A stretch of 64,000 nucleotides of DNA, taken from assembly GCF_000215745.1 (NCBI RefSeq), contig NC_015663.1, positions 5,216,351 through 5,280,350 of the forward strand, read 5' to 3'. The notes below the pieces were generated by a model. That model worked only from the letters and a program-made list of their open reading frames with translations, did not search any database and was not told the origin of the DNA. This document shows positions 10,778 through 21,231 of the stretch, piece by piece; positions within the stretch are counted from its first letter, which is position 1, and the number at the start of each line of letters is the position of its first letter. A program made the translations under genes and the position numbers. This stretch comes from Klebsiella aerogenes KCTC 2190. Its GTDB lineage: Bacteria; Pseudomonadota; Gammaproteobacteria; Enterobacterales; Enterobacteriaceae.

Positions 10778-11551
10778 TTACTTCAGTGAACCTTTAAGGA
10801 ACTGCTGCAGGCGCTGGCTTTTCGGGTTGCCGAATAGCTCGTCGGGATGTCCCTCTTCTTCGATTCTTCCCTGATGGAGGAAAATCACGTGTGAAGAGAC
10901 GTGGCGGGCAAAGCCCATTTCGTGGGTGACGACCACCATGGTTTTCCCCTCTTCCGCCAGTTTTTGCATAATACGCAACACTTCGCCCACCAGCTCCGGA
11001 TCCAGTGCCGATGTCGGCTCATCAAACAACAGTACGTCCGGCTCCATCGCCAGCGCCCGCGCGATGGACACGCGCTGCTGCTGACCGCCGGAAAGATGTA
11101 CCGGATATTTGATCTGCTGGCGTTCATCGATACCGACTTTCGCCAGATACTTCACCGCCCGCTCGCGCGCTTCCTGTTTGTTGAGGCCGAGCACCTGAAT
11201 CGGCGCCTCCATAACGTTTTCCAGTACCGTCATGTGGCTCCACAGGTTGAAGTGCTGGAACACCATCGTCAGGCGCGTGCGCAGCAGACGCAGCTGGTTT
11301 TTATCCGCTACCTTCAACTGGCCGTCTTTATCGCGCACCAGGCCAATATTCTGCCCGTTGACGATAATCGTTCCTTCGCTTGGCTTCTCCAGAAAGTTGA
11401 TGCAGCGCAGGAAGGTACTTTTACCGGAACCCGATGAGCCGATAATACTAATCACGTCTCCGGCCTTCGCTTTCAGCGAGACGCCTTTCAGCACCTCGTG
11501 CTCGCCGTAACGTTTATGCAGATCGATAACGCTTAATTTATTGTCGGTCAT
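10778..11551 (-). CDS. hisP: Histidine / Lys-Arg-Orn ABC importer ATPase HisP
   Basis: This 257-residue ABC ATPase, at E. coli length, powers the HisQM permease, which takes up histidine via HisJ and lysine, arginine and ornithine via ArgT. Walker A is GSSGSGKST (about 39-47), the Q-loop lies in MVFQHFNLW, the signature is LSGGQQQR, Walker B is VLLFDEP and the switch histidine lies in VVTHEMGF. It is peripheral at the inner-membrane cytoplasmic face. Last gene of hisJQMP; hisM ends 7 bp upstream. Confidence 0.97.
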   Translation of the reverse strand: MTDNKLSVIDLHKRYGEHEVLKGVSLKAKAGDVISIIGSSGSGKSTFLRCINFLEKPSEGTIIVNGQNIGLVRDKDGQLKVADKNQLRLLRTRLTMVFQHFNLWSHMTVLENVMEAPIQVLGLNKQEARERAVKYLAKVGIDERQQIKYPVHLSGGQQQRVSIARALAMEPDVLLFDEPTSALDPELVGEVLRIMQKLAEEGKTMVVVTHEMGFARHVSSHVIFLHQGRIEEEGHPDELFGNPKSQRLQQFLKGSLK

Positions 11552-11558
11552 GGCTTTC

Positions 11559-12275
11559 TCAGTGCGTCGAAGAGGGTTTGATATGCTGCAACCAGCGCTT
11601 TTCCGCCTTGCGGAACAAGCTAATCAGCACATACGAAATAATTAAGTACAGTACCGCGGCAATGCCGAAAGCGGTAAACGGCTGATAGGTCGCTGAGTTA
11701 ATATCACGCGCAATTTTCAGCAAATCCGGCACCGTGGCGGTAAACGCCAGCGCCGTCGAGTGCAGCATCAGAATGACTTCGTTGCTGTACGCCGGTAGCG
11801 CAATACGCAGTGCCGACGGCAAAATAATGCAGCGGTATAGCTTAACTGACGAAAAGCCGTAAGCCCGCGCAGCCTCAATCTCGCCCGGCGCCACCGAACG
11901 AATCGCCCCCGCAAAAATCTCGGTGGTGTAGGCGCAGGTATTTAAGGTCAATGCCAACACCGTACAGTTCAGGCCGCTGCGGAAAAACGCATTCAACAGA
12001 TCGCTGCCTTTGACGATTTCCAGCGTATACATCCCGGAGTAAAACACCAGCAGCTGCACGTACAGCGGCGTACCGCGGAAAATATAGGTAAACAGCCAGA
12101 TCGGAAACTGAATGTATTTATTGCTCGATACCCGCCCGATGGCGAGAAACACCGCAAGGATACCGCCCATCACCACTGAAGCAATCAACAGCCACAGGGT
12201 GATCGCCACGCCGGTAAAACGGTAACCGTCGGTCCACAGCAGGGATTTCCAGTACTCCTGAATAATTTCAATCAC
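11559..12275 (-). CDS. hisM: Histidine/LAO transporter permease HisM
   Basis: This 238-residue inner-membrane permease has several hydrophobic segments and the BPD_transp_1 EAA loop ([22 protein letters not shown]), which docks on HisP. It pairs with HisQ to form the channel. Its ATG overlaps the hisQ stop as ATGA, showing translational coupling and fixing the start. Confidence 0.96.
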   Translation of the reverse strand: MIEIIQEYWKSLLWTDGYRFTGVAITLWLLIASVVMGGILAVFLAIGRVSSNKYIQFPIWLFTYIFRGTPLYVQLLVFYSGMYTLEIVKGSDLLNAFFRSGLNCTVLALTLNTCAYTTEIFAGAIRSVAPGEIEAARAYGFSSVKLYRCIILPSALRIALPAYSNEVILMLHSTALAFTATVPDLLKIARDINSATYQPFTAFGIAAVLYLIISYVLISLFRKAEKRWLQHIKPSSTH

Positions 12276-12958
12276 AGGTCAGCCCTCTTCACACCCACGG
12301 AGTAGCGGCGTTCAAGCAGCAGCAGCACACCATTGGAAATCGTGGTAAACACCAGATAGATCGCCCCGCAGACGATAGCGAAATAGAACGGCTGCCAGGT
12401 GCTTTTGCCCGCCAGCTGCGTTGCCTTCACCACGTCTTCCAGACCGAGCAGCGACACCAGCGCGGTGGCTTTGAGAATCACCTGCCAGTTGTTGCCGATA
12501 CCGGGCAGCGCATAGCGCATCATCGCCGGAAACAGGATACGGCGGAACGTCTGCCAGCCGCTGAAGCCAAATGCCGTCGCCGCTTCAATATGGCCTTTCG
12601 GCACCGCCAGAAACGCGCCGCGGAAGGTTTCAGTGAAGTACGCGCCATAGATAAATCCGAGGGTGATAATACCGGCGATCATCGGATCAATATCAAATTG
12701 CGCCATGCCTAATGCATCGGTGATGCTGTTAAGGGCGATCTGTAGCCCATAGAAAATCAGCAGCATCAGCACCAGATCCGGCACCCCGCGGATCAGCGTG
12801 GTATAGCCTTCAAACACCAGCGCCATAGGCCGGTTAGCGGATAATTTCGCCCCCGCGCCCACCAGCCCAATAAGGACCGCGAGCACTACCGAGCTAAGCG
12901 CCAGCTCAAGGGTGACCAGCGCGCCCTGAAAAATAACCTGTGAGAACCCGTACAGCAT
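12272..12958 (-). CDS. hisQ: Histidine/LAO transporter permease HisQ
   Basis: This 228-residue permease aligns end to end with E. coli HisQ when the ATG at 12958 (MLYGFSQVIFQGALV) is used; the upstream in-frame ATG at 12991 would add 11 residues. The EAA loop reads HIEAATAFGFSGWQTFRRI. It forms the translocation pore with HisM. hisM starts inside its stop codon, and hisJ lies 66 bp upstream. Confidence 0.96.
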   Translation of the reverse strand: MLYGFSQVIFQGALVTLELALSSVVLAVLIGLVGAGAKLSANRPMALVFEGYTTLIRGVPDLVLMLLIFYGLQIALNSITDALGMAQFDIDPMIAGIITLGFIYGAYFTETFRGAFLAVPKGHIEAATAFGFSGWQTFRRILFPAMMRYALPGIGNNWQVILKATALVSLLGLEDVVKATQLAGKSTWQPFYFAIVCGAIYLVFTTISNGVLLLLERRYSVGVKRADL

Positions 12959-13024
12959 GCTGTCTGCCCTGTCTGTCATCGATCGCCGCACGTGAAAACG
13001 CGTGCGGCGAGGTACTAACGATGA

Positions 13025-13807
13025 TTAGTCGCCGTACACGTTAAAGTCGAAATATTTCTTCGCCAGCTTGTCGTAAGTGCCGTCTTTACGCATCTCGGCG
13101 AAAGCTTTATTTAGCGCTTCACGCAGCTCGGTGTCGTCTTTACGCAGGCCCATGCCGGTACCGACGCCAAACAACTTCTCATCCTTAATGGACGGGCCGC
13201 CAAACTGATAATCTTTGCCAATCGGCTGTTTGAGGAAACCTTCGCTCGCGGCGACCTCATCCTGGAACGCAGCGTCAATACGGCCCGCGGTCAGGTCGGA
13301 ATAGATATTGTCCTGGCCCTGATAGGAGACAATTTCAATGCCTTTCGGCGCCCAGTGCTCGTTGCCGTAGGTTTCCTGCGTGGTGCCCTGCAGAACGCCA
13401 ATGCGCTTGCCTTTCAGCTTGCTCAGGTCTGGCGTAATATCGCTGCCCTTTTTCACCACCAGACGGGAGTCAGCGGCATAAAGTTTGTCGGTGAAGGCAA
13501 TCTCCTGTTGGCGCTTTTCGGTAATCGACAGCGAGGACATAATCGCATCGATTTTCTTCGCTTTTAACGAGGGGATCAGCGCATCCAGCGGGTTTTCAAC
13601 GAAGGTACATTGGGTATTAATACGCTTACACAGCTCTTTCGCCAGATCGATGTCAAAACCGATCAATTGCCCCTGCGCATTCTTCGATTCGAACGGCGCA
13701 TAAGTAGGATCGGTACCGATACGGATTTTCTGTGGAATAGCTGCGAATACCGTGGAAACGCTGGAAAGGGCCAGCGCCAAAGAAAGAGACAACGCCAGTT
13801 TTTTCAT
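13025..13807 (-). CDS. hisJ: Periplasmic histidine-binding protein HisJ
   Basis: This 260-residue SBP_bac_3 protein has a signal peptide ([22 protein letters not shown], cleaved before AIPQKIRIG). Ligand-site blocks are [24 protein letters not shown] and the [10 protein letters not shown] region. It delivers histidine to HisQMP. It is a paralogue of argT just upstream (same length, much shared sequence), the classic tandem duplication in enterobacteria. The ATG at 13807 matches the family start; the ATG at 13819 would add four residues (MRII). Confidence 0.96.
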   Translation of the reverse strand: MKKLALSLSLALALSSVSTVFAAIPQKIRIGTDPTYAPFESKNAQGQLIGFDIDLAKELCKRINTQCTFVENPLDALIPSLKAKKIDAIMSSLSITEKRQQEIAFTDKLYAADSRLVVKKGSDITPDLSKLKGKRIGVLQGTTQETYGNEHWAPKGIEIVSYQGQDNIYSDLTAGRIDAAFQDEVAASEGFLKQPIGKDYQFGGPSIKDEKLFGVGTGMGLRKDDTELREALNKAFAEMRKDGTYDKLAKKYFDFNVYGD

Positions 13808-14044
13808 AATTATCCTCAACAGACTGTCATTCTAACGGGTTTATTAGAAGCACTTACGCCAGTTATCGTGCCATTATTCGCCCTGCCAAGGCAAAGCAAA
13901 ATGCGCATGAAAGCAGATTTTTTTTGCATCAGAAACGCTTAACTATGCATTTTATGAACAAAGAAAAACTGCTGTCGCCCCATTCTGGTGCAAGCTATCA
14001 ACCGCTTGCACCTATCAAGGGCAACAATAACCGCGTCGCAATGG

Positions 14045-14069
14045 AGCGGCCTGGCATAACCAGACCGCT
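14045..14069 (-). repeat. Stable hairpin in the argT-hisJ intergenic region
   Basis: A 10-bp stem with a 5-nt loop lies 6 bp after the argT stop. On the transcribed strand AGCGGTCTGG pairs with CCAGGCCGCT (one U-G pair). No T-run follows. It may stabilise argT mRNA or partly end transcription before hisJ, as the repeated palindromes of this interval do in E. coli and Salmonella. Confidence 0.6.
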
Positions 14070-14075
14070 ACAGTC

Positions 14076-14858
14076 TTAATCGCCGTAGACGTTAAAGTTG
14101 AAGTATTTCTTCGCCATTTTGTCGTAGGTGCCGTCTTTACGCATTTCACCCAGCGCTTTGTCGAAAGCGGCTTTCAGCTCGCCATCTTCTTTGCGCAGGC
14201 CGATGCCGGTACCATCGCCGAAGTATTTTTTGTCTTTAACGGAAGGACCGGCAAACGCGTAGTCTTTACCGGCAGGTTGTTTGAGGAAACCTTCACTGGC
14301 CGCGACTTCATCCTGCAGCGCCGCATCAAGGCGCCCTGCGGCGAGGTCGGAATAGATGAGATCCTGGTTAGCATAGGCGACAACATCCACGCCCTGGCTG
14401 CGCCAGCGTTCGTTGGCATAGGCCTCCTGGGTGGAGCCCTGCAGTACGCCAACATGCTTGCCTTTCAGCGACTCCAGCGTCGGCTGAATCGGCGAGCCTT
14501 TTGCGGCAATCAGTCGAGAGTCTGCCGCATACAGCTTGTCAGAGAACGCAATCTCCTGCTGTCGTTTTTCGGTAATCGATAATGACGAGATAATTGCGTC
14601 GATTTTCTTCGCTTTCAGCGAGGGGATCAGCGCGTCAAAATCGCTGCCCACCCAGGTGCACTTCACCTTGATACGCGAGCACAGTTCATTGCCCAGATCG
14701 ATGTCAAAGCCAATAAAGTTGCCCTTCGAATCCTTCGACGAGAAAGGCGCATAGGTGGTATCGGTGCCGATGCGGATACTTTGCGGCAGCGCCGCAGATA
14801 CGCTGGCGGCGCTGCTGATTCCCATGATTAACGAGAGAGCCAGGATCGTCTTCTTCAT
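14076..14858 (-). CDS. argT: Lysine/arginine/ornithine-binding protein ArgT
   Basis: This 260-residue periplasmic binding protein has a signal peptide ending about ASVSA before ALPQSIRIG. It has the same blocks as HisJ ([36 protein letters not shown]), and several substitutions separate the two paralogues. It feeds Lys, Arg and Orn to HisQMP. It lies upstream of hisJ with a 268-bp spacer. A sigma54 promoter sequence and a perfect NtrC-type palindrome lie upstream, consistent with nitrogen-limitation control of argT known in Salmonella. Confidence 0.96.
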   Translation of the reverse strand: MKKTILALSLIMGISSAASVSAALPQSIRIGTDTTYAPFSSKDSKGNFIGFDIDLGNELCSRIKVKCTWVGSDFDALIPSLKAKKIDAIISSLSITEKRQQEIAFSDKLYAADSRLIAAKGSPIQPTLESLKGKHVGVLQGSTQEAYANERWRSQGVDVVAYANQDLIYSDLAAGRLDAALQDEVAASEGFLKQPAGKDYAFAGPSVKDKKYFGDGTGIGLRKEDGELKAAFDKALGEMRKDGTYDKMAKKYFNFNVYGD

Positions 14859-14928
14859 AGAAAGCCCTTAAGTGTCGTGATGTTGTTATGTTGTGCGCTG
14901 TCTGGTTATGTATGTTGCCGACGGTTCT

Positions 14929-14944
14929 TGCAGGTTTTATGCCA
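14929..14944 (-). promoter_or_regulatory. Sigma54 promoter of argT
   Basis: Read on the minus strand, TGGCATAAAACCTGCA fits the sigma54 consensus TGGCAC-N5-TTGCW, with the invariant GG and GC at correct spacing. It lies about 71 bp upstream of the argT ATG, so a transcript would have a leader of about 60 nt. Confidence 0.8.
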
Positions 14945-15129
14945 TTTTCCCGGTGCGTGCCGGTAACAGCGTTAAATTTGTTAATATAAAGTTGCAAGAT
15001 TGTCTTAAGAGGGAAGATACCAGCATTGGCGGATAAACCGCAGCGGCAAAACGCAAAAAAACAAATTAAATGTCGAGGATTTGATCAGGACAACAAAAAT
15101 GCACCAGCGGAAGGCAAAGGTAAATAAAA

Positions 15130-15146
15130 TGCACCAAACAGGTGCA
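15130..15146 (-). promoter_or_regulatory. NtrC enhancer site upstream of argT
   Basis: TGCACC-AAACA-GGTGCA is a perfect 6+5+6 palindrome matching the NtrC consensus. A second half site, TGCACC, lies at 15100-15105. The site abuts the ubiX stop codon, about 185 bp upstream of the argT sigma54 promoter, a normal enhancer distance. Confidence 0.8.
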
Positions 15147-15719
15147 TCATACTCCGCCTTGCCAGCGGGTAAACAGGTCCTGCGGCAGGTCAATATCAAA
15201 CTGATCGATCACCCGGTTAACCGTCTGATTAATCACATCATCCAGCGACTGGGGACGATGATAGAATGCCGGTACCGGCGGCATGATCACCGCGCCCATT
15301 TCCGCCGCCTGCACCATTAAACGCAGATGCCCCAGATGGAACGGCGTCTCGCGTACGCAAAGCACCAGCGGGCGACGCTCTTTTAACACCACGTCCGCCG
15401 CGCGGGTCAGTAGACCATCGGTATAGCTATTGACGATGCCGGAGAGCGTTTTCATCGAGCACGGTAGAATGACCATCCCGCTGGTTTTAAACGAGCCGGA
15501 GGAGATGCTGGCGGCGATATCGCGCGCGTCATGTACCACATTGGCCAGCGCCTGCACTTCCCGCAGCGAGTAGTCGGTTTCCAGCGACAGCGTCTGACGC
15601 GCCGCCTGGCTCATTATCAGATGGGTCTCGACCTCCGCGACGTCACGCAATACCTGTAGCAGGCGTACGCCGTAAATCGCGCCGCTGGCGCCGGAAATGC
15701 CGATAATGAGTCGTTTCAC
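15147..15719 (-). CDS. ubiX: Flavin prenyltransferase UbiX
   Basis: This 190-residue flavoprotein makes prenylated FMN, the cofactor of UbiD, for ubiquinone synthesis. The FMN-binding start (KRLIIGISGASGAIYGVRLL), ISSGSFKTSGMVILPCSMKTL and RETPFHLGHLRLM are all conserved. I chose the GTG at 15719 because it aligns with E. coli UbiX and AAGGGG lies 10 nt upstream; the ATG at 15740 is an alternative giving 197 residues. It lies downstream of purF behind a strong terminator. Confidence 0.94.
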   Translation of the reverse strand: MKRLIIGISGASGAIYGVRLLQVLRDVAEVETHLIMSQAARQTLSLETDYSLREVQALANVVHDARDIAASISSGSFKTSGMVILPCSMKTLSGIVNSYTDGLLTRAADVVLKERRPLVLCVRETPFHLGHLRLMVQAAEMGAVIMPPVPAFYHRPQSLDDVINQTVNRVIDQFDIDLPQDLFTRWQGGV

Positions 15720-15790
15720 GATGTTATACCCCTTGCGCATAGTGCCGCAGACTTTGCCGGATTATAGTCCCCGACGCAACCTGGCGGGTA

Positions 15791-15829
15791 AAAATAAAAA
15801 GGCCCGCGGTCCTCGAAAGACGGCGGGCC
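15791..15829 (-). terminator. Terminator of cvpA-purF
   Basis: Minus strand: GGCCCGC ... GCGGGCC, a 7-bp GC-only stem, followed by TTTTTATTTTT. It lies 17 bp past the purF stop. Confidence 0.88.
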
Positions 15830-15845
15830 AGCGACAAGTGACGAA

Positions 15846-17363
15846 TTAGCCTTCGTTATGCATCTCTAAGTTTTCAACTTCGGTTTGCAGTTGGACCGCT
15901 TTCGCATCGTCGTTGCGCAGGGAATCAAGATAATCGAGATACTGTTGGTCTACGTCTTTGGTGACGTACACGCCGTTAAAGACCGAACACTCGAACTGCT
16001 GAATATCCGGGTTTTCTGCGCGCACCGCTTCGATCAGATCGTTCAGATCCTGGAAAATCAGGCCATCGGCGCCGATGATCTGACGGATCTCGTCAACTTC
16101 GCGACCGTGGGCGATAAGCTCGTTGGCGGTCGGCATATCGATACCGTAAACGTTAGGGAAGCGAATTTCCGGCGCCGCGGAGGCCAGATACACTTTCTTC
16201 GCACCGGCTTCGCGCGCCATTTCGATAATCTGTTCAGAGGTGGTGCCGCGAACGATAGAGTCGTCCACCAGCAGCACGTTCTTATCACGGAATTCGGCGC
16301 GGTTGGCGTTCAGCTTACGGCGCACGGACTTACGGCGCAGTTGCTGGCCCGGCATGATAAAGGTACGGCCGACATAGCGGTTTTTGACGAAACCCTGACG
16401 ATAGGGTTTATCGAGGATACGGGCAATCTCCAGGGCGATATCGCAGGAGGTTTCCGGGATCGGAATAACGACATCGATATCCAGATCTTCCCACTCGCGG
16501 GCAATTTTCTCGCCAAGCTTCGTGCCCATGTTCACACGGGCGCTATAGACGGAAATCTTGTCGATAAAGGAGTCCGGACGCGCGAAATAGACGTATTCGA
16601 ACAGGCATGGGTTGCTGACCGGGTTTTCCGCACATTGACGGGTAAACAGCTGGCCTTTCTCGGTGATGTAGACCGCTTCGCCCGGCGCGACGTCGCGCAG
16701 AAACTCAAAGCCCAATGTATCCAGCGCCACGCTTTCGGAGGCGACCATATACTCGGTGCGGCCATCGCCGATATCGCGCTTGCCGAGCACCAGCGGACGA
16801 ATACCGTTCGGGTCGCGGAAGGCGACCATGCCGTGGCCGATAATCATCGCCACGCAGGCGTATGCGCCGCGGATCTGGCGGTTCGTCGCGGCAATCGCGG
16901 CGAAGATGTTATCGGCTTCCAGCGGGTAATGACGGAAATTATCCAGCTCGCTGGCAAAGATATTGAGCAGAATTTCGGAATCGGAGGTGGTGTTGATGTG
17001 GCGGCGTTTTTCTTCAAATAGCTTTTGACGCAGCTCGTGGGCATTGGTCAGGTTGCCATTATGGGCCAACGTAATGCCGTAGGGCGAGTTAACGTAAAAA
17101 GGCTGCGCTTCAGAAGCGCTGGAACTGCCTGCCGTTGGGTAACGGACGTGGCCAATCCCCATATTTCCCTGCATACGCTGCATGTGGCGCGCTTCGAACA
17201 CATCGCTCACCAGCCCGTTAGCCTTACGCAAACGGAAGCAGTTATTTGCATCAATGGTGATGATGCCCGCGGCATCCTGCCCACGATGCTGAAGCACCGT
17301 TAACGCGTCATAAATCGACTGGTTTACCGGCATAACACCGGCGATACCGACAATACCGCACAT
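15846..17363 (-). CDS. purF: Amidophosphoribosyltransferase PurF
   Basis: This 505-residue enzyme makes 5-phosphoribosylamine from PRPP and glutamine, the first committed step of purine synthesis. The N-terminal Ntn glutaminase domain starts MCGIVGIAG (Cys2 is the nucleophile after Met removal). The C-terminal PRTase domain has the PRPP loop [18 protein letters not shown] take the ATG at 17363 because Cys must be residue 2; the longer frame from 17393 would bury it. Follows cvpA in the same operon. Confidence 0.97.
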   Translation of the reverse strand: MCGIVGIAGVMPVNQSIYDALTVLQHRGQDAAGIITIDANNCFRLRKANGLVSDVFEARHMQRMQGNMGIGHVRYPTAGSSSASEAQPFYVNSPYGITLAHNGNLTNAHELRQKLFEEKRRHINTTSDSEILLNIFASELDNFRHYPLEADNIFAAIAATNRQIRGAYACVAMIIGHGMVAFRDPNGIRPLVLGKRDIGDGRTEYMVASESVALDTLGFEFLRDVAPGEAVYITEKGQLFTRQCAENPVSNPCLFEYVYFARPDSFIDKISVYSARVNMGTKLGEKIAREWEDLDIDVVIPIPETSCDIALEIARILDKPYRQGFVKNRYVGRTFIMPGQQLRRKSVRRKLNANRAEFRDKNVLLVDDSIVRGTTSEQIIEMAREAGAKKVYLASAAPEIRFPNVYGIDMPTANELIAHGREVDEIRQIIGADGLIFQDLNDLIEAVRAENPDIQQFECSVFNGVYVTKDVDQQYLDYLDSLRNDDAKAVQLQTEVENLEMHNEG

Positions 17364-17396
17364 ACGTCTTTTCCTCGTTAAGCTACATCCCAACGC

Positions 17397-17885
17397 TTAT
17401 GCTTTGGGCAAGAAACTTGACGAGCTCTGCAGATAGTCAAAGAACCATCTGATAACGAAACTGAACTGCGGGATAAGCTCAGACTTTTGCCAGTCTTCAC
17501 TTTTTGCCATACCGGTGAAGCTATCGAGAAAGAACAGAATAGCGGAGACGATCAGCACGCCGCGCAGGGCGCCAAAACAGATCCCCAACACCCTGTCTGT
17601 TCCTGACAGACCGGTTTTCTCTACCAGAGCGCCTATCACATAGTTAACGATAGCGCCGACGATAAGCGTTGCGATAAACAATATCGCGATAGCAATCCCA
17701 TTTCGGACCAGTTCGTCTTCAAAGCCCGTGAACCAGACAGCCAGGTAAGTGTAGTAATGACTGGCGACAAAGAAGGCACATCCCCATGTCACCAGCGATA
17801 ACGCTTCACGAACAAAGCCGCGGATAAGGCTAACCAAACAGGAAAAACCAATTACCGCAATAATGGCGTAATCAATCCAGACCAT
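17397..17885 (-). CDS. cvpA: Inner-membrane protein CvpA
   Basis: This 162-residue protein has four hydrophobic segments (about 5-20, 28-48, 63-85, 98-120) and matches E. coli CvpA, which is needed for colicin V production. A direct biochemical role is not known. The ATG at 17885 (MVWIDYAII) aligns with E. coli; two extra codons precede it in frame. First gene of cvpA-purF, with a PurR box 57 bp upstream. Confidence 0.94.
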   Translation of the reverse strand: MVWIDYAIIAVIGFSCLVSLIRGFVREALSLVTWGCAFFVASHYYTYLAVWFTGFEDELVRNGIAIAILFIATLIVGAIVNYVIGALVEKTGLSGTDRVLGICFGALRGVLIVSAILFFLDSFTGMAKSEDWQKSELIPQFSFVIRWFFDYLQSSSSFLPKA

Positions 17886-17941
17886 ATACATCCCACGATT
17901 TTACGCCCTGTCGTCCGGTTCGGGGCGCATTCTAACAGAAA

Positions 17942-17957
17942 AAGAAAACGTTTGCGT
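17942..17957 (-). promoter_or_regulatory. PurR operator of cvpA-purF
   Basis: On the minus strand ACGCAAACGTTTTCTT matches the PurR consensus ACGCAAACGTTTTCNT fully. It lies 57 bp before cvpA, as in E. coli, implying purine repression of the operon. Confidence 0.9.
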
Positions 17958-18103
17958 AGGGATTTCCGTGCCCTACAGAAATAAAAATGGCGCTGAAAAA
18001 ACATTCAACGCCATACTGCCTGACGCCTCTTCAGGGCGTATCCGGCAAGGGTTTCAGCAGGTTAACCCGCCTGCCAGCTCGCCCAATCAGAGCGGGTGGG
18101 ATT

Positions 18104-18796
18104 TTAATTCGGGCTATATCCCATAACCACGCCGCTCAGACCAGAAATCTGCTGCAGCTCGCCGAGTTGCCCCTTCAGCTTGTCTTTCGACGCATCCGGC
18201 CCCACCAGAATACGGGTAATTTTACCCTGAACCGGCGTGGATGGCGATGTCCAGGCTTTAAAGCCCGAGGAACGCAGCTTACCGACGATTTCGTTAACCT
18301 TATCGGCATTCTTCAACGCCCCCAACTGCACTACATAGGCTTTCCCGGTCGGCGCCGGAATCGCGGCCTGCTGCTGTTGCGGCTGCGGTTGCGTTTTGGC
18401 CGGAGGCGGCGTCTGCGCGACCTGCTGAGGCTGCGGTTTCTCAACCGGCTTCGGCTGTGGTTTCGGCTGCGGCTTGGCGGCCACCACCGGCTCCTGGACT
18501 TCATCGAAGCTATTGTTGTTTACCGGGACGCGCGACGGATCCAGCGATGGCGCCGCGGCGTCTCCCGCTCTCACCTCTTCCGCGGCGCCTTCCGGCGGCT
18601 GCGAAGGCAGCGCCTGAGTAGCCGCCGGCAGCATATCCGGCTCATCGCGATCGCCCGGCTTCGGCACCAATGGGATCGCCGCAAACTCATCCTGATAATG
18701 TTTTTTCTGGCCGTCGAGCAGACCCGGGAGAATAATTACCCCCAGCGCTACCAGTACAATCGTCCCGACTAAACGGTTCTGAAACTTACTCGCCAC
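18104..18796 (-). CDS. dedD: Cell-division SPOR protein DedD
   Basis: This 230-residue bitopic protein has a short cytoplasmic start, one membrane segment (VGTIVLVALGVIILPGLL, about 10-27), and a long Pro/Lys/Gln-rich periplasmic linker (about 105-150) that is slightly longer than in E. coli. The C-terminal SPOR domain (AYVVQLGALKNADKVNEIV ... ITRILVGP) binds denuded septal peptidoglycan. The start overlaps the end of folC by 11 bp, so it is coupled to it. Confidence 0.95.
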   Translation of the reverse strand: MASKFQNRLVGTIVLVALGVIILPGLLDGQKKHYQDEFAAIPLVPKPGDRDEPDMLPAATQALPSQPPEGAAEEVRAGDAAAPSLDPSRVPVNNNSFDEVQEPVVAAKPQPKPQPKPVEKPQPQQVAQTPPPAKTQPQPQQQQAAIPAPTGKAYVVQLGALKNADKVNEIVGKLRSSGFKAWTSPSTPVQGKITRILVGPDASKDKLKGQLGELQQISGLSGVVMGYSPN

Positions 18797-20054
18797 CGAT
18801 TCTCCCCGCGTCTATCTCTTCCATTACATGCGCCACCGTGTGGAAGGAACCACACACCAGCACCGTATCTTCGGCTTTGGCATCCGCCATAGCGGCATGC
18901 CACGCCTGCGCTACGCTGTCATAACGTTGGCCCGCGCGCAGATGCGCAATCAGCTGGTCCGCCGTGGCGCCGCGCGGCCCTTCCAGCGGCGCGCAGTACC
19001 ACGCGTCTACTTCAGGCGCCAGATTCGCCAGGGTTCCGGCGATATCTTTATCATGCAGCATACCAATAACCGCCAGTACTCGCCCCGTTTTCGCTAAGCT
19101 TTTGAGACGCCCGGCGAGATAAGCCGCCGCGTGCGGGTTATGCGCGACATCGAGGATCACCCGCGGCGCGTCGCTGATAATCTGAAAGCGCCCCGGGAGC
19201 ATGGCGTGATGAATGCCGTCGCGCAGCGCCTGTTCAGCGACGTTAAGCCCGCTGGCGCGCAGCGCCGCCAGCGCCGTCGCGGCGTTGGGCAATGGAACCT
19301 GCGGCAGCGGCAGCCCTGCCAACTCGCCCTGACCATCGGTAAAGTTCCATGACTGGTCCGTCACGCTATAACGCCAGTCATGGTCGCGGCGCAGCAGCGT
19401 CGCGCCCTTTTCATTCGCCACGTCGGCAATCGTCTGCGGCATATCGGGCTCGCCCACCACCGCCGGTTTACCGGCGCGGAAGATACCCGCTTTTTCACGG
19501 CCAATGCTTTCACGATCCGGCCCCAGCCAGTCGGTATGATCCAGCGCGATGCTGGTGACCACCGCGACGTCGGTATCGACGATATTCGTGGCGTCCAGGC
19601 GTCCACCCAGACCCACCTCCAGGATAACCACATCCAGCTGCGCCTGCTTAAACAGCCATAGCGCGGACAGCGTGCCAAATTCAAAATAGCTCAGCGAGAT
19701 ATCGCCGCGCGCCGCTTCGATTTCGGCAAATGAGGCGGTATGCGCCGCTTCCGGCAGCTCGGCGCCCTGGATACGCACGCGTTCGGTATAGCGCACCAGA
19801 TGCGGCGAACTATACACGCCAACTTTATAGCCCGCCGCCATCAGCACGGATTCCAGCGTTCGGCAGGTGGTGCCTTTGCCGTTGGTACCCGCTACTGTAA
19901 AGACAAACGGCGCCGGTTTTAATATCGACATCCGTCCGGCGACTTCGCTCACCCGCGCCAGTCCCAGATCGATGGCTTTACTGTGCAGATGCTCCAGATA
20001 AGAAAGCCACGTAGCCAGGGGCGACGTGGCCTGAGGAATAGGATCTTTTTCCAT
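18786..20054 (-). CDS. folC: Bifunctional dihydrofolate / folylpolyglutamate synthase FolC
   Basis: This 422-residue Mur-ligase-like enzyme adds glutamate to dihydropteroate and extends polyglutamate tails on folates. The ATP loop is VAGTNGKGTTCRTLE (about 54-68), followed by SPHLVRYTERVRI and the EVGLGGRLDATN signature, then the C-terminal ligase domain (VILDVAHNPHAA). It lies between accD and dedD on the same strand. Confidence 0.96.
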   Translation of the reverse strand: MEKDPIPQATSPLATWLSYLEHLHSKAIDLGLARVSEVAGRMSILKPAPFVFTVAGTNGKGTTCRTLESVLMAAGYKVGVYSSPHLVRYTERVRIQGAELPEAAHTASFAEIEAARGDISLSYFEFGTLSALWLFKQAQLDVVILEVGLGGRLDATNIVDTDVAVVTSIALDHTDWLGPDRESIGREKAGIFRAGKPAVVGEPDMPQTIADVANEKGATLLRRDHDWRYSVTDQSWNFTDGQGELAGLPLPQVPLPNAATALAALRASGLNVAEQALRDGIHHAMLPGRFQIISDAPRVILDVAHNPHAAAYLAGRLKSLAKTGRVLAVIGMLHDKDIAGTLANLAPEVDAWYCAPLEGPRGATADQLIAHLRAGQRYDSVAQAWHAAMADAKAEDTVLVCGSFHTVAHVMEEIDAGRIGGE

Positions 20055-20076
20055 GATGTCCGCGAGAGTTAACGGT

Positions 20077-20109
20077 AAAAAAAAGGGCAGCGCCTGTCGG
20101 CCCTGCCCT
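20077..20109 (-). terminator. Terminator between accD and folC
   Basis: Minus strand: AGGGCAG ... CTGCCCT, a 7-bp stem with a 12-nt loop, followed by eight T. It may be a partial terminator inside a longer operon. Confidence 0.75.
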
Positions 20110-20117
20110 CTGCATTA

Positions 20118-21032
20118 TCAGGCCTCTGGTTCCTGATCCGGTACCGGTGGTACCACCTCGCCCTCGTGAGGCGCATCGGCCTGCGGCGAAGGAAGGTTCA
20201 TCAGTTTCGCCAGAATGCTGGCTAATTTCAGACGCATTTCAGGACGACGGATAATCATGTCGATCGCCCCTTTTTCAATCAGGAACTCACTGCGCTGGAA
20301 CCCCGGCGGCAGCTTCTCACGCACGGTCTGCTCGATAACGCGAGGACCGGCGAAGCCGATCAGCGCTTTTGGCTCGGCGATATTCAGATCGCCCAGCATT
20401 GCGAAGCTCGCGGAGACGCCGCCCATAGTCGGGTCGGTCAGCACGGAGATGTACGGTAAACCGCGCTCCTGCATTTTCGCCAGCGCCGCGGAGGTCTTCG
20501 CCATCTGCATCAGCGACATTAGCGCTTCCTGCATACGGGCGCCGCCGGAGGCGGAGAAGCAGATCAGCGGGCAGTTGTCTTCCAGCGCCTGCTCAACCGC
20601 ACGGACGAAACGCGCGCCAACAACGGAACCCATCGAACCCCCCATAAAGGCGAATTCAAATGCCGCCGCCACGACAGGCATGCCGTGCAGGGTGCCTTTC
20701 ATCACCACCAGCGCGTCTTTCTCGCCGGTCTCTTTCTGTGCAGAGGCCAGACGGTCTTTATACTTTTTCGAATCGCGGAACTTCAGCACATCCTTTGGCT
20801 CGAGCTCGCTACCCAGTTCCACGAGAGAACCTTCGTCCAGCAGGCTATGCAGGCGGTTGCGCGCCGACATACGCATGTGGTGATCGCACTTAGGGCAAAC
20901 CTCCAGGTTGCGCTCCAGCTCTGCGCGGTACAGTACCTGACCGCAGCTGTCGCACTTGGTCCATACACCTTCAGGAATACTTGCCTTACGGGTGGGGGTT
21001 ATATTGCTTTTAATTCGTTCAATCCAGCTCAT
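20118..21032 (-). CDS. accD: Acetyl-CoA carboxylase carboxyltransferase beta subunit AccD
   Basis: This 304-residue protein has exactly the E. coli length. An N-terminal Cys4 zinc ribbon (CDSCGQ ... CPKCDHH, about 27-49) precedes the crotonase-fold carboxyltransferase domain ([38 protein letters not shown]). With AccA it moves CO2 from carboxybiotin to acetyl-CoA, making malonyl-CoA for fatty acid synthesis. The start [10 protein letters not shown] fixes the ATG at 21032. Confidence 0.97.
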   Translation of the reverse strand: MSWIERIKSNITPTRKASIPEGVWTKCDSCGQVLYRAELERNLEVCPKCDHHMRMSARNRLHSLLDEGSLVELGSELEPKDVLKFRDSKKYKDRLASAQKETGEKDALVVMKGTLHGMPVVAAAFEFAFMGGSMGSVVGARFVRAVEQALEDNCPLICFSASGGARMQEALMSLMQMAKTSAALAKMQERGLPYISVLTDPTMGGVSASFAMLGDLNIAEPKALIGFAGPRVIEQTVREKLPPGFQRSEFLIEKGAIDMIIRRPEMRLKLASILAKLMNLPSPQADAPHEGEVVPPVPDQEPEA

Positions 21033-21231
21033 TGATAACCTTTCTACCTGAACCTGGTCGATGCCAGTTTTGTCGCAAGGGGCGCATAATGCCACTTTTG
21101 CCCCTCACAGACCATGAATGTTGCACATTAAATCATAACATCCCGTAACATGGGATAAAAAAGTGGTCGAACCGCTCACACTTTGCGCGCCGGACGTCAT
21201 AGCAACGCCCGGCGAGAATGCCGCTAAGGGC

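Noticed and set aside
15885..17021. A 378-codon plus-strand frame across purF
   Set aside because: Antisense to the certain purF gene, composition unlike a real protein.
18060..18103. Loose inverted repeat after dedD (ACCCGC / GCGGGT)
   Set aside because: Arms are only 6 bp with a loop over 20 nt and no T-run, too weak to call a terminator.
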